NCBI RefSeq assembly: GCF_002262935.1 | Contig: NZ_NPIA01000005.1 | Coordinates: 124,001 to 188,000 of the forward strand | Reading direction: 5' to 3' | DNA length: 64,000 nucleotides | DNA from: Lottiidibacillus patelloidae | GTDB taxonomy: Bacteria > Bacillota > Bacilli > Bacillales > SA5d-4 | Shown: positions 16,893-26,946 of the stretch, in pieces | How positions within the stretch are numbered: the stretch's first letter is position 1 | How the letters are laid out: each line of letters opens with the position of its first letter | Translations under genes and position numbers: made by a program | Notes under the pieces: model-generated | The model's input: the letters and a program-made list of their open reading frames with translations, nothing else | Told to the model about the DNA's origin: nothing | Database searches by the model: none

Positions 16893-17762
16893 TTTTTTTG
16901 CAGATTCGTATAAGAAAGACTCGCCGTCCATAAAAAATCGAGGGTCATATATTCCTATTTGATCATTAGAATCTTTAATAATAACAAACGGTGCCCACTC
17001 CATTAAAACCTTCGCTTTTGGATTTTGTTTGAAAAGCCACTGTAGATCTGCATTGGTATCGGAAATTAATGTATGAGTCATTTGTCTCTCTCGAAAGATG
17101 CTAACAGATGACAGCTCAACCGTTTCTTCTTTTCTACCGATAACAGTAAAATGCCATGGAATAAACTCAGCACGTAAAACGACTTCATCATAATTAGTAA
17201 TGCTAGATTGATAGACCCTATAGCCAAGCATTCCTTGGAATGTTATGTGGATGGCAATGCCCACCCAGACGAATTTAAATACTTTGCTTCGTGAAATAAT
17301 AGATTTAAATAAGTAAGATAAAATAAAACCTAACATGATTAATCCCCATATAACAAAATCAATAATAGATATAATCCCAAGGCTTATCCGTATAGACGAG
17401 AAGGGCTCTAATAATCCAGTACCCCATGTATTTAAAACGTCAGAAAGAACATGAAGGCTAACAGAGAAAAATGTTAAGAAATTAATTGCTTTACTTTTCA
17501 CCTTCCAGATGGAAGAGCAAAGCCAAATAAGCAACAAGGTCCATATCGGAATCATTAATAAAGAGTGCGTAATTCCCCTATGCCACATGAGGTCCATGAT
17601 ACGTCCAATTTCAGTAACACGCATGATGACATCGATATCAGGAATATTACTCCCGGCTATAGCTGTGAATAATAAGGCATGTTTTTCTTTTTTTGACTTT
17701 TGATCTTTATTTACAGCGCTATAAGCTGTCAGCCCGAATAACGTATGAGTGATTGTGTCCAT
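16890..17762 (-). CDS. YdjM/YfhP-type membrane-bound putative metal-dependent hydrolase
   Basis: A 290-residue protein of the PF04307 (YdjM/YfhP) family: MDTITHTLFG at the N-terminus, PDIDVI near 60 and WHRGITHSLL near 82 supply the conserved His/Asp residues of the proposed metal site. About five hydrophobic segments follow, then a soluble C-terminal domain of ~100 residues. The family is annotated as inner-membrane metal-dependent hydrolase, but no activity is established here. B. subtilis YfhP has the same layout. The start ATG follows GAAGGTGAG. It is a single-gene unit ending at the shared terminator. Confidence 0.82.
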   Translation of the reverse strand: MDTITHTLFGLTAYSAVNKDQKSKKEKHALLFTAIAGSNIPDIDVIMRVTEIGRIMDLMWHRGITHSLLMIPIWTLLLIWLCSSIWKVKSKAINFLTFFSVSLHVLSDVLNTWGTGLLEPFSSIRISLGIISIIDFVIWGLIMLGFILSYLFKSIISRSKVFKFVWVGIAIHITFQGMLGYRVYQSSITNYDEVVLRAEFIPWHFTVIGRKEETVELSSVSIFRERQMTHTLISDTNADLQWLFKQNPKAKVLMEWAPFVIIKDSNDQIGIYDPRFFMDGESFLYESAKK

Positions 17763-17842
17763 AAACTCACCTTCAATAGTTATAATAATATTTATCGTAC
17801 TCTATTATTGTATGCGATTGCTTTTGATTTAGGTTAAAAAGA

Positions 17843-17867
17843 AAAACACTAGAGCATCTAGTGTTTT
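17843..17867 (-). terminator. intrinsic terminator of the amidase gene
   Basis: The 11-base perfect arms AAAACACTAGA and TCTAGTGTTTT with a three-base loop are followed on the minus strand by a C and five T residues. Confidence 0.88.
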
Positions 17868-17873
17868 CAAAGC

Positions 17874-19337
17874 TTAATTAAGAATAGGTGCCTTGCGTAA
17901 CTTTGTAGCTTGTTCATATGAAAAACTAATTTCGAGTAGCTTACCTTCTTCATATTTACTAGCAGTAAAAGTTATACCTAAAGGTTTACCTTCTTTTGTA
18001 TAGCCGGCTGGTACTGTGATAGAAGGATAACCAGCTTTTGCCGGTAACCCAGCACCAAAATTGTTCGGAGTAATAATTGCATCTAAATTATACTGCTTCA
18101 TCACCGCATCGATTCCATTTTCTTGCGAGCAGTACAGATCTTTTTCTCTTGCTTCAATATATGCAGGCTCAGTTAACGTTCCAGTAGTTGCTTCAGACAT
18201 TTCCAATAAGGATTGGCCGTATTTTAACATTTGCTCCTTATGTTCGTGATTAAAGTTTATTAAGTCTTTTAAAGATTTGATAGATACATTAGAACTTGTC
18301 TTTTGTAGATATGTATTTAAATCAACTTTAAATTCATATATTAAAGTTTCGTATCCAAGTTCCACATTACTTGAAGGAATTTTAATATTATCAATAATTG
18401 TAGCACCACATTCACGTAGTTTATTTATTGCCACATCCATTATATTCATTTCTTCTTCATTTAAATAAGAGAATGCAGGTTCCCTCAACACACCAATTGT
18501 CTTTCCATTTAGTCCTTTATCATCGAGGAAAGTAGAATATTCTGTATCTCCTAAATTGTTTGTTTTCGTAGCAATATCCGTGTCGTCTACCCCTGAGATA
18601 GCTGATAATACAATTGCTGCGTCAGTAACAGATCTTGCCATCGGGCCAGCTGTATCTTGACTATTAGAGATTGGAATAATTCCAGATCGACTAACTAACC
18701 CAACGGTAGGTTTGATGCCGACGATTGAATTAGAACTGGCAGGGCTTAATATAGAACCAGAAGTTTCTGTACCGATTGCTACCATTGCAAAGTTACTTGC
18801 AATTGCAGCTCCAGAGCCACTACTTGAGCCACCTACATCAAAAATTCCTGGTCCATAAGGGTTCATTACTTGACCACCACGGGAACTATATCCACTTGGC
18901 ATCCCTTCGGTCATAAAGTTTGCCCATTCAGTCATATTTACTTTTCCAAGAATAACCGCGCCAGCTTCGCGAAGTTTTTTTACAATATGAGCATCCTCAC
19001 TTGCCACATTTTCTTGCAGTGCTATTGACCCTGCACTTGTATGCATTTTATCATTTGTGTTGATATTATCTTTTAGTAGTATAGGAATGCCGTGGAGCAT
19101 CCCACGCTTACCTTTTTGCATCCTTTCTGTATCAAGTGCCTCGGCAATGAAAACAGCATCGGGATTAATTTCTAAAACAGCATTTATTTTTTCGTTAAAC
19201 ATACTTATACGGCTCAGATACATTAATACGATGTCCTTGTAAGATACTACAGATTGATCAACTGCTTCTTGAATGTCTGAAATAGAAGCTTCTAGTAACC
19301 ATGTTTCACTAAATTTTTTTAGTCTGGAATTTATCAT
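17874..19337 (-). CDS. amidase-signature family hydrolase
   Basis: A 487-residue amidase-signature enzyme with the Ser-cisSer-Lys triad region: [13 protein letters not shown] (catalytic Lys), [12 protein letters not shown] (cis-Ser) and [13 protein letters not shown] (nucleophile Ser). It hydrolyses an amide of unknown identity. It resembles the GatA fold, but there is no gatB or gatC beside it and the C-terminal part is closer to stand-alone amidases. It has no signal peptide, so it should be cytoplasmic. The start ATG at 19337 has AAGGAG eight bases upstream; the in-frame GTG at 19346 overlaps that site and is rejected. It is divergent from glnS and probably independent of it. Confidence 0.88.
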   Translation of the reverse strand: MINSRLKKFSETWLLEASISDIQEAVDQSVVSYKDIVLMYLSRISMFNEKINAVLEINPDAVFIAEALDTERMQKGKRGMLHGIPILLKDNINTNDKMHTSAGSIALQENVASEDAHIVKKLREAGAVILGKVNMTEWANFMTEGMPSGYSSRGGQVMNPYGPGIFDVGGSSSGSGAAIASNFAMVAIGTETSGSILSPASSNSIVGIKPTVGLVSRSGIIPISNSQDTAGPMARSVTDAAIVLSAISGVDDTDIATKTNNLGDTEYSTFLDDKGLNGKTIGVLREPAFSYLNEEEMNIMDVAINKLRECGATIIDNIKIPSSNVELGYETLIYEFKVDLNTYLQKTSSNVSIKSLKDLINFNHEHKEQMLKYGQSLLEMSEATTGTLTEPAYIEAREKDLYCSQENGIDAVMKQYNLDAIITPNNFGAGLPAKAGYPSITVPAGYTKEGKPLGITFTASKYEEGKLLEISFSYEQATKLRKAPILN

Positions 19338-19484
19338 TATTAACACTCCTTAATTAGTAATAGCTTTAAAGGTTCTTTTACAACAATTTCTTTTACATAA
19401 GTGTAGCATAAGCCATTTCCATGTAACATTTTTAAGATTATTACATAAACGTAATTTATATCTTTAATATTCCGCTAACACCTG

Positions 19485-19493
19485 TGATACAAT
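19485..19493 (+). promoter_or_regulatory. candidate extended -10 promoter of glnS
   Basis: TGATACAAT is an extended -10 about 67 bases before the glnS ATG. The -35 is poor. No T-box leader (specifier loop, T-box sequence or antiterminator) fits in this short gap. Confidence 0.4.
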
Positions 19494-19560
19494 ATTTGTT
19501 ATCATATTAAAAACATACTGTAAAGTAGTTTTAAAAATAGATATAAGGAGGAAAATGATA

Positions 19561-21228
19561 ATGGAAGAAAACACGTCAAATTTTATTAGACCTATTATTA
19601 AAGAAGATTTAGAGACGGGTAGACGCGACCAGGTTATCACACGTTTTCCACCAGAGCCAAATGGCTATTTACATATCGGACATGCAAAATCAATTATTAC
19701 AAACTTCGATTTAGCGGATGAGTTCAATGGAAAGACGAACTTACGCTTTGATGATACAAATCCTTTAAAAGAAGATACGGAGTATGTAGAAGCGATAAAA
19801 GAAGATGTGAAATGGTTAGGCTACGACTGGGACGGACTATTTTTTGCTTCGGATTACTTTGAAGAAATGTACAATCGTGCAGTAATTCTAATTAAAAAAG
19901 GTCTGGCTTATGTGGATGATCTTTCTCAAGAGGAGATTAGAGAGCTGCGTGGGACTTTAACTGAGCCTGGGAAGGATAGCCCATATCGCACACGCTCTGT
20001 AGAGGAAAACCTAGCGTTATTTGAAAAGATGCGTAACGGTGAATTCGCAAATGGTGAGAAAGTATTAAGAGCGAAAATTGATATGAGTTCGCCAAATATT
20101 AATTTACGTGACCCGGTTATTTACCGTATTTCCCATACTTCGCACCACAATACAGGTGATAAGTGGTGCATTTATCCAATGTACAGTTTTGCTCACCCAA
20201 TTGAAGATGCAATTGAGGATGTTACACACTCCATCTGTACGTTAGAGTTTGAAGATCAAAGGCCTTTATATAATTGGTTTGTTGAACATTGTGAAATGGA
20301 AAGTAAGCCGCAACAAATTGAGTTTGGTCGCTTAAACTTAACAAATACAGTAATGAGTAAACGTAAATTGAAGCAATTGGTAGACGAAGGCGTTGTTGAC
20401 GGTTGGGATGATCCACGTATGCCTACTATTTCAGGACTACGCCGTCGTGGTTATACTGCAGAGGCGATTCGTGCTTTTGTACGTGAACTAGGAGTAGGAA
20501 AAGGCGATGGGGCTGTTGACAATCGTGTACTTGATCATTTTGTAAGAGAAGACTTAAAGTTAAAAGCACCTCGTACAATGGGGGTTCTTCGTCCTTTGAA
20601 AGTTGTTATTAAGAACTATCCTGAAGGACAAGTGGAAATGCTTGATGCAGAAATAAATCCAGAGAATCCAGAAATGGGTATGCGTCAAATTCCTTTCTCA
20701 CGCGAAATATATATTGAGCAAGAAGATTTTATGGAAAATCCACCAAAGAAATACTTCAGATTATTCCCAGGTAATGAAGTTCGCTTAAAGCATGCATATT
20801 TTATTAAATGTGAAGATGTCATTAAGGATGAAAATGGGAATGTAGTTGAAGTACATTGTACGTATGATCCTGAGACAAAAAGCGGATCAGGATTTACTGG
20901 ACGGAAAGTAAAAGGGACACTTCATTGGGTAGAGGCTTCACAAGCAATACCTGCAGAGTTCCGTCTATACGAACCGTTAATTTTAGATAAAGAAGAAGAT
21001 GAAGTTGATAATTTGAAAGAAGATGGCAAGACATTTTTAGACTATGTAAACCCAAATTCTCTTCAAATACTAAATGGCTTTATTGAGCCGAACATGAAAG
21101 ACATTAGTCCACAAGATAAGTTCCAATTCTTTAGACATGGGTATTTTAATGTTGACCCTAAGCATACTACTGCAGATAAATTTGTCTTTAATTTAATCGT
21201 GTCACTGAAGAGTTCGTTCAAACTATAA
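19561..21228 (+). CDS. glnS: glutaminyl-tRNA synthetase
   Basis: Class I aminoacyl-tRNA synthetase charging tRNA-Gln with glutamine; 555 residues, as in E. coli GlnRS (~554). Motifs: [17 protein letters not shown] (HIGH signature), DDTNP, the KMSKS counterpart VMSKRKL (~262), and two C-terminal beta-barrel domains that read the anticodon. Most Bacilli lack GlnRS and make Gln-tRNA by the GatCAB amidation route, so its presence here suggests transfer or lineage-specific retention. The second of two ATGs was chosen because GGAGG lies 9 bases before it and only 3 before the first. No T-box is present. It is monocistronic, with a strong terminator shared with the convergent GGDEF gene. Confidence 0.95.
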   Translation: MEENTSNFIRPIIKEDLETGRRDQVITRFPPEPNGYLHIGHAKSIITNFDLADEFNGKTNLRFDDTNPLKEDTEYVEAIKEDVKWLGYDWDGLFFASDYFEEMYNRAVILIKKGLAYVDDLSQEEIRELRGTLTEPGKDSPYRTRSVEENLALFEKMRNGEFANGEKVLRAKIDMSSPNINLRDPVIYRISHTSHHNTGDKWCIYPMYSFAHPIEDAIEDVTHSICTLEFEDQRPLYNWFVEHCEMESKPQQIEFGRLNLTNTVMSKRKLKQLVDEGVVDGWDDPRMPTISGLRRRGYTAEAIRAFVRELGVGKGDGAVDNRVLDHFVREDLKLKAPRTMGVLRPLKVVIKNYPEGQVEMLDAEINPENPEMGMRQIPFSREIYIEQEDFMENPPKKYFRLFPGNEVRLKHAYFIKCEDVIKDENGNVVEVHCTYDPETKSGSGFTGRKVKGTLHWVEASQAIPAEFRLYEPLILDKEEDEVDNLKEDGKTFLDYVNPNSLQILNGFIEPNMKDISPQDKFQFFRHGYFNVDPKHTTADKFVFNLIVSLKSSFKL

Positions 21229-21232
21229 AAAT

Positions 21233-21270
21233 AAGGACCTAGCCCCTACTAAACAGGGTTAGGTCCTTTT
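21233..21270. terminator. bidirectional terminator between glnS and the GGDEF gene
   Basis: AAGGACCTAgCCC pairs with GGGTTAGGTCCTT and ends in TTTTCCTTTT. On the minus strand the T run is short but present. Confidence 0.82.
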
Positions 21271-21274
21271 CCTT

Positions 21275-23116
21275 TTACTTTAAGATGTCTATACATACTT
21301 TATTACGGCCACTTTCTTTTGCTTTATAAAGTGCTTCATCAGCAATTATAATAAGTTTTTGCTTGGTAATATCGTAAAACTTAGGGTATACATATGCCGC
21401 CCCTATACTAATAGTTACATATTCACTTGATTGCGACTCACTATGTGGAATATTCAAATTCTCAACTCGCTTGCGACAATCCTCTAAAAAATCACCTAAG
21501 CTATCTTCGGAAATGTTTGAAAGAACAGCGACAAACTCTTCGCCACCCATTCTTGCTGCTATACCATTATGCTCAGTGATACAATCGTTAATACAATTTG
21601 CAACTTTATATAACGTTTCATCACCTTCTTGGTGTCCATAAGTATCGTTATATTTTTTAAAATAATCAATATCGAAATAGATAAATGATATCGATTTTTC
21701 AAGATTCTGGACTTCATCCCAAAGGTTGTTATATACATTTTCTAAATATCGGCGATTTGGTATTTTGGTTAACTGGTCATAGTAAGATTGTTTTTTTAAC
21801 GTGTCATTTGCGCTTTGTAATTCTTTTTTCGATTGCTCCAGTGACCTTGTTCGTTGTAATATCTTTTCTTCAAGTGTTTGGTTAAGGTCCTTTAATTGAG
21901 CCGAATACTTCTCAGCTTCATCGTAGGCTTTGTAAAGCCTTTTAGCAATAATGTAAACTTGTGAAAAAATAAAAACAAAAAGACCGACATTAGATAGTTC
22001 AAAAGATCCTAAAGAATTTTGAACATAGACAATATCCATAATTACTGTATACGCATAAAAACAAGCAAAAATTGCTACGAGCCATGCGCCTTCTCGTCTT
22101 CTACTTACTGCCAAGAAGATAGTGTAAATAATGTAAGCAATAGTCGAGAGAGTTAATGCCTGAAAATAATACAGTGTTTCAGAAAAAATAGAAACAGGTG
22201 TAACGACAACAGTAAGAATAAATGGAAGGCTAATGTATGTGATTAATTTACATATAGTTTTCGAAACTTCATTTCCAAATAAATAGTATAAAAACCAAAT
22301 GAAAAGAGGTAACGCACTATAAAATGATAAGTATTCTATTTTATTTATTATACTGAATGGTATTGCTGGCAAAATTTCCATTAAAACTCGTTCATGCATT
22401 ACGAAGAGTCGAAGCCCGATGACTAAGCAAAATGTACCGAATAATAACAAGTATAATTCAGTTTTTCGTAATAAAAATAAGGAAATATGGTATAGTCCAG
22501 ATAATAGCAATATACCTAGAAGCATCATTTCATAAGATATTGCTAGTTTAGTTTTCGTAATAATCTGTTCCGTTGTCCCTAGCTCGAGAGTATCCCACAT
22601 ACCACCGTCCCTGTGGTGGAAATTAGCCATTACTAAAGTTAATTTTGTAACATTAGATATTGGTGTAAAAAATACTTCTTCCGTGACCATAGCAGGAAAT
22701 GTTTCATCTTTCGTTAAGCCAGGTTTCCCTGCGCTTTTTACGAGATTATCGTTTATGTACAAATGGTAAGAACTAGAAATCGCAGGAACTTTAATAGCAA
22801 ATTCTTTATTAGCTTCTAAATGATGAATAAATAATGTGTAGGTAGCAAAACCCTTTGAAGGAAACTCTTCAACTTTATTCCAAGATCCAGGAACAAGAAT
22901 CGTTGAACTACTTTCTTGTTGAACACCTTCTGGTAACATTTCATCCCAAGCAAAAAGCCACTCGCCCTTTAATTTAAGTGTACCCATCTCCTCAAAATTC
23001 CAGTATCTTGCATCGATAGCTCCTCTTTCCGCTTGTAGAGGGGAGTTATGGGTGCAACCTACTAATAAGAAAATGATAGATATTAGTAAAAACAAGTATT
23101 TATTATTACTTTTCAA
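21275..23116 (-). CDS. membrane diguanylate cyclase with 7TM-DISM sensor, lipoprotein-type signal
   Basis: A 613-residue membrane GGDEF protein. A lipobox (LVGC, Cys21) ends the signal peptide, which is unusual for a multi-span receptor. An extracellular domain (about 25-185, jelly-roll-like with GEWLFAWDE and VPGSWN) resembles the 7TMR-DISM extracellular sensor. Seven hydrophobic helices follow (about 190-395), then a coiled coil (about 400-450) and a GGDEF domain with active-site GGEEF near 524. It is expected to make c-di-GMP in response to an external ligand, probably a carbohydrate-like molecule, though the ligand is inferred only from the fold. The start is TTG with a weak GGGCGTGA site. 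No EAL domain is present. Confidence 0.88.
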   Translation of the reverse strand: MKSNNKYLFLLISIIFLLVGCTHNSPLQAERGAIDARYWNFEEMGTLKLKGEWLFAWDEMLPEGVQQESSSTILVPGSWNKVEEFPSKGFATYTLFIHHLEANKEFAIKVPAISSSYHLYINDNLVKSAGKPGLTKDETFPAMVTEEVFFTPISNVTKLTLVMANFHHRDGGMWDTLELGTTEQIITKTKLAISYEMMLLGILLLSGLYHISLFLLRKTELYLLLFGTFCLVIGLRLFVMHERVLMEILPAIPFSIINKIEYLSFYSALPLFIWFLYYLFGNEVSKTICKLITYISLPFILTVVVTPVSIFSETLYYFQALTLSTIAYIIYTIFLAVSRRREGAWLVAIFACFYAYTVIMDIVYVQNSLGSFELSNVGLFVFIFSQVYIIAKRLYKAYDEAEKYSAQLKDLNQTLEEKILQRTRSLEQSKKELQSANDTLKKQSYYDQLTKIPNRRYLENVYNNLWDEVQNLEKSISFIYFDIDYFKKYNDTYGHQEGDETLYKVANCINDCITEHNGIAARMGGEEFVAVLSNISEDSLGDFLEDCRKRVENLNIPHSESQSSEYVTISIGAAYVYPKFYDITKQKLIIIADEALYKAKESGRNKVCIDILK

Positions 23117-23268
23117 TAAATCACGCCCATATCAAAAATATATATTTTTATTGCCTTTGTATAAAAGATTATAAGAATTCTAATATATATATTTTAGCAC
23201 ATATTCAATAGAGTACTTAAATTAATTTATATGCTAAATTCCAATGGCAATTTCGAAAGGGTCTATCA

Positions 23269-23277
23269 TGCTATAAT
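23269..23277 (+). promoter_or_regulatory. extended -10 promoter of proC
   Basis: TGCTATAAT is a perfect extended -10, placing the transcript start near 23284. That excludes the in-frame GTG at 23280 as a start and supports ATG 23319. Confidence 0.6.
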
Positions 23278-23318
23278 AAGTGAAAGACAACAAGATGCTA
23301 AGGCAGGAAGGTGATTAC

Positions 23319-24134
23319 ATGTATTCACAGATAGGCTTTATTGGTTGTGGTAAGATGGCACAAGCTATGATAGAAGGTCTAATTAGTTCAGGAAAAGTCA
23401 GACCATCACAAATAATTGCAAATGCTAAATCAGTAGAAACATTAACAAAAGTTAAAAAAAAATATGATATTTTTGTTACAGATGATGCAAGAGAAGTAAC
23501 AAAATTTGCTGATGTGCTTTTTATAGCAGTCAAACCGAATCTATATGAAGAAGTGCTAACAAATATAAAAGACTATATTAGAGAAAACACGGTAGTAATA
23601 TCAATTGCAGCTGGTATAACCATTCGCTTCATGGAAGAAACATGCCAAAAAAATGTTAAAGTAATCCGTACTATGCCTAACACTCCAAGCCTTGTAGGGG
23701 AAGGAATGACGGCAGTTTGTGCAAATGAGTTAGTGAATGAGGAAGAGCTAACAATTGTTAAAGCAATCTTTGAATGCTTTAGTAAAGTGGAAATAATTGA
23801 TGAAAGCTTAATGGATGCTATTCCCGCCATAAGTGGTTCCTCACCGGCATATGTTTACATGTTAATTGAGGCAATGGCTGACGGTGGTGTCCTTCAAGGG
23901 ATCCCAAGGGATCAAGCATATAGATTAACTGCTCAAGCAATATTAGGAGCTGCAAAAATGGTTCTTGAAACGGGAATGCATCCAGGAGAGTTGAAAGATA
24001 ATGTATGTACGCCAGGCGGGGCAACAATAGAAGCAATATCAACATTAGAAAAAAATAATTTCAGAGCTGCTGTTTTAGCTGCAATGGAAAATTGCACTAC
24101 AAAATCTGTTGCTTTAATGAACAACAAATCTTAA
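23319..24134 (+). CDS. proC: pyrroline-5-carboxylate reductase
   Basis: NAD(P)H-dependent last step of proline synthesis: 1-pyrroline-5-carboxylate to L-proline. Its 271 residues are the standard length. The Rossmann motif IGFIGCGKMAQAM opens it, VRTMPNTP-like RTMPNTPSLVGEGM lies near 118, and the C-terminal dimer motif AISGSSPAYVYMLIEAMADGG plus HPGELKDNVCTPGGATIEA is intact. The start ATG has AGGAAGGTGAT directly upstream; the longer GTG reading begins before the predicted transcript start. A small unknown gene follows after 19 bases and is probably cotranscribed. Confidence 0.96.
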   Translation: MYSQIGFIGCGKMAQAMIEGLISSGKVRPSQIIANAKSVETLTKVKKKYDIFVTDDAREVTKFADVLFIAVKPNLYEEVLTNIKDYIRENTVVISIAAGITIRFMEETCQKNVKVIRTMPNTPSLVGEGMTAVCANELVNEEELTIVKAIFECFSKVEIIDESLMDAIPAISGSSPAYVYMLIEAMADGGVLQGIPRDQAYRLTAQAILGAAKMVLETGMHPGELKDNVCTPGGATIEAISTLEKNNFRAAVLAAMENCTTKSVALMNNKS

Positions 24135-24153
24135 AAGGAAAGAGGTTGAGATT

Positions 24154-24354
24154 GTGGTAATTCGATCTAACATGACTTCTCAAGCAATTATTGAAGTGTG
24201 GGGAGACACGAAAGAAGTATTTGAGCAATTTGGGATAGCAATAAATTCTAAACAATTACAAACTTTGGTGAGTGGAGAGAAATTACAGAAGTTATTGAAA
24301 GCTTTAAATGATAAAGTAGGTAGCTCAAGTAATACATGTATAGAAGGTGGCTGA
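24154..24354 (+). CDS. small protein of unknown function, DUF1858-like pattern
   Basis: A 66-residue soluble protein, GTG start with GAGG eight bases upstream, in a tight pair with proC. I do not recognise it firmly. The N-terminal half (MTSQAIIEVWGDTKEVFEQFGI) resembles the DUF1858/ScdA-N pattern 'T-x-x-I-h-x-x-x-P-x-T-x-x-V-F-x-x-x-G-h', but the Cys that usually follows is absent. The C-terminal part is helical and ends in a flexible SSSNTCIEGG tail with one Cys. No signal or membrane segment is visible. A hairpin follows 16 bases after the stop. Confidence 0.6.
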   Translation: MVIRSNMTSQAIIEVWGDTKEVFEQFGIAINSKQLQTLVSGEKLQKLLKALNDKVGSSSNTCIEGG

Positions 24355-24393
24355 CAAGTGCCAGCTAATTAGGAATAGGGTATTCCTTATAAA

Positions 24394-24440
24394 AAATGCA
24401 CCTTAATTTGTTAGATAGATCTACAAATTAAGGAGCATTT
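24394..24440. terminator. bidirectional terminator between the small gene and the DUF3817 gene
   Basis: AAATGC-a-CCTTAATTTGT pairs with ACAAATTAAGG-a-GCATTT. On the minus strand a T run follows directly. A second small hairpin (AGGAATA-ggg-TATTCCT, 24371-24387) lies just upstream on the plus strand. Confidence 0.8.
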
Positions 24441-24445
24441 CCTAT

Positions 24446-24742
24446 TTATTGTGGGAACTTTTCATATAAACGGTGATCAACAAAAAATGGGCCAAATGGA
24501 ACAACGGAAGCGACCATCGCGATAAAAGCTTTTAATAATGACCAGCGAATTGCAAATACAACAAAAATAATGGAAGCAATATATAATACGAATAATCCGC
24601 CGTGCAAAGCACCAACGATAGATACTGCAAGAGGAAAATCAAAAAAGTATTTTAAGGGCATTGCAATAAATAATAGTACTAGGAATGAAATACCTTCAAT
24701 AATACCTAACATACGTACGTAATTTAATGGAGTCTTTAACAA
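24446..24742 (-). CDS. DUF3817 small membrane protein (YdzA-like)
   Basis: A 98-residue membrane protein with three hydrophobic helices. The stretches LGIIEGISFLVLLFIAMPLKY and HGGLFVLYI are the conserved features of the DUF3817 family, which has no known function. The usual start would be ATG at 24751, but the ribosome site AGGAGATGAT touches it. TTG at 24742, with the same site 9 bases upstream, is better placed and is used here. It is a single-gene unit ending at the shared bidirectional terminator. Confidence 0.85.
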   Translation of the reverse strand: MLKTPLNYVRMLGIIEGISFLVLLFIAMPLKYFFDFPLAVSIVGALHGGLFVLYIASIIFVVFAIRWSLLKAFIAMVASVVPFGPFFVDHRLYEKFPQ

Positions 24743-24890
24743 TGAAATCATCTCCTAATAGAGTTTGTACCTTAGTAAGTGTATATAAAATTTTCTGTTT
24801 TGACAATGGAAAAATGGTGTTGGACTGTCACTGAAGTATGTGAGATAGTAATAGCAAGAAAAAGTCGTTTAATAAAGGAATGAATAATAT

Positions 24891-26798
24891 TTGAGTATAT
24901 ATTTAATAGAAAATTTAACAAAAACATATGGGGAAAAAGTATTATTTAATAACATCTCTTTTTCTATATCAGAAGGAGATAGAATTGGTTTAATCGGAGT
25001 TAATGGTACTGGAAAATCAACTCTATTAAAAGTAATTGCTGGGATTGATTCCGCTGATTCAGGGAAAAAAAGTCATGCTAAAGACTTTCATATAGAGTAT
25101 TTACCACAATATCCAGACCTCCATGAAGATTTAACGGTTTTTGAGCAAATTTATTACGGTGATTCAGAGTTAATGAGTGTTCTGCGAGAATATGAGCAGC
25201 TATTAGAACAATTAGAGTCTTCTCCAAATAATGAATCCATTCAGAAAAAACTATTCAGAGTCCAAGAGAAGATGGATACGTTAGAAGCTTGGGAAGCTAG
25301 TACAATTGCTAAAACAGTATTAACAAAATTAGGAGTAACAGATTTCACAAAACGTGTTAGCGAGTTATCTGGAGGGCAAAAAAAACGAGTAGCAATCGCT
25401 AAAGCGCTTATTCAACCTGCCGATTTATTAATTTTAGATGAGCCAACGAACCATTTAGATAATGAGACAATCGAATGGTTAGAAAGTTTTTTAGGACAAT
25501 ACAATGGTGCTTTAATGCTAGTAACTCACGATCGTTATTTTCTTAATAGAGTAACCAACAAAATCATCGAGCTTGATAAAGGGAACATGTATTCATACAG
25601 TGGTAACTATGAAGTTTTCCTTGAGAAGAAAGCGGAAAGAGAAGAAGCTGAAATTGTCGGCGAAAATAAGCGACAAAATTTATTACGTAAAGAGCTAGCT
25701 TGGTTAAGGCGCGGGGCAAAAGCGAGAACGACGAAACAAAAAGCACGTATCGATCGAGTTCATAAATTAAAAGATGAACAACTAGATTTGAACGAAAGTC
25801 ATTTAGACATCGCCTTAGGGTCATCCCGTTTAGGTAAAAATGTTATTGAATTAGAAAATATTTCAAAAACATTTTCAAATCGTGAAGTAATTAAAAACTT
25901 TAACTATTTAGTTGTCAGAAAAGAACGCTTAGGCATTATTGGTCCGAATGGTAGTGGGAAGTCCACGCTACTAAATATAATGGCAGGAAAAATACAGCCC
26001 GATGAAGGAATAGTTCATATTGGAGAAACTGTAAAACTAGGTTACTATACACAAGATCATATAGAGATGAATGAGAACCTTCGAGTCGTTGAATATATAA
26101 AAGAGGAAGCTGAAATTGTAAAAACTGCAGATGGATCAATAATAACTGCGGAACAAATGCTAGAACGATTCCTTTTTCACAGATCGATGCAACATTCATA
26201 CATTCGCACCCTTTCCGGTGGAGAGAGACGCAGGCTCTATTTATTGCGGACATTAATGAGCGAACCTAATGTATTATTTTTAGATGAGCCAACGAACGAT
26301 TTAGATACAGAAACATTGACTATTCTAGAAGATTACTTGCAGCAGTTCCCAGGAGTAGTTATTACAGTTTCTCATGATCGGTATTTTTTAGATCGAGTAG
26401 TTGACCATTTAATTACATTTGAAGGAAATGGTCTCATTAAACGTTTCCATGGAAATTATAGTGATTACTTGGCATTAAAACATGAGCAAAAATTGCAGGT
26501 CAAGGAAGTTGAAAAAGAAAGTAAACAAGTTGAAGAAAAACAAACAACTTGGAAAAAAGAGAAGAAGAAAAGGCTTTCTTACCAAGAGAAAAAAGAGTGG
26601 GAAGAGATAGAAAATAAGATAGAGGAACTTGAAGGTGAAAACGAAAGGTTACTTCAGGAGATTGCGAATGCCGGAAGTGATATTGGAAAAGTTACAGAAT
26701 TGCATAAGTTACAACAAAAAACAGAGATTATGTTGGAGGAAACTGTGGAAAGATGGTCCGAACTGTCCGCATTAGTAGAGGAAATTGAAAAAAAGTAA
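24891..26798 (+). CDS. ABC-F ATPase (YfmR/Uup-type)
   Basis: A soluble twin-ABC protein of 635 residues without membrane segments, so a ribosome-associated ABC-F ATPase rather than a transporter. The first ABC has Walker A GVNGTGKST (~38), signature LSGGQKKR and Walker B LLILDEPTNHLDN. The second has GPNGSGKST, LSGGERRR and FLDEPTNDLDT. The P-site-tRNA-interaction linker lies between (about 240-300, basic, ARTTKQKARIDR). A charged coiled coil closes the C-terminus (about 540-630), as in YfmR and Uup. These factors help ribosomes translate difficult stretches such as polyproline. The start is TTG with AGGA about eleven bases upstream, rather far. No antibiotic-resistance context is visible. 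Confidence 0.9.
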   Translation: MSIYLIENLTKTYGEKVLFNNISFSISEGDRIGLIGVNGTGKSTLLKVIAGIDSADSGKKSHAKDFHIEYLPQYPDLHEDLTVFEQIYYGDSELMSVLREYEQLLEQLESSPNNESIQKKLFRVQEKMDTLEAWEASTIAKTVLTKLGVTDFTKRVSELSGGQKKRVAIAKALIQPADLLILDEPTNHLDNETIEWLESFLGQYNGALMLVTHDRYFLNRVTNKIIELDKGNMYSYSGNYEVFLEKKAEREEAEIVGENKRQNLLRKELAWLRRGAKARTTKQKARIDRVHKLKDEQLDLNESHLDIALGSSRLGKNVIELENISKTFSNREVIKNFNYLVVRKERLGIIGPNGSGKSTLLNIMAGKIQPDEGIVHIGETVKLGYYTQDHIEMNENLRVVEYIKEEAEIVKTADGSIITAEQMLERFLFHRSMQHSYIRTLSGGERRRLYLLRTLMSEPNVLFLDEPTNDLDTETLTILEDYLQQFPGVVITVSHDRYFLDRVVDHLITFEGNGLIKRFHGNYSDYLALKHEQKLQVKEVEKESKQVEEKQTTWKKEKKKRLSYQEKKEWEEIENKIEELEGENERLLQEIANAGSDIGKVTELHKLQQKTEIMLEETVERWSELSALVEEIEKK

Positions 26799-26827
26799 AA
26801 AATAATAATAAGTTATCTAAAGTACTA

Positions 26828-26865
26828 AAAGTGATGAAAAGTATAATTTCATCGCTTTTTTCATT
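26828..26865 (+). terminator. intrinsic terminator of the ABC-F gene
   Basis: AAAGTGATGAAA pairs with TTTCATCGCTTT (one G-U pair) and ends in a T run. Confidence 0.8.
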
Positions 26866-26946
26866 TTTATTTTGGGAATAGTTTCTTGTTTTTTGGATAA
26901 TTTAACCTTTATAAGTCATTGGTTAAATATGAAAGGAGCTATACTA

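Noticed and set aside
17874-19337. Calling the amidase GatA
   Set aside because: The amidase-signature triad is shared by many amidases; gatB and gatC are not adjacent and the C-terminal part looks like stand-alone amidases.
19338-19560. T-box riboswitch upstream of glnS
   Set aside because: The gap is about 220 bp shared by divergent genes. I see no T-box sequence, specifier loop or terminator/antiterminator pair.
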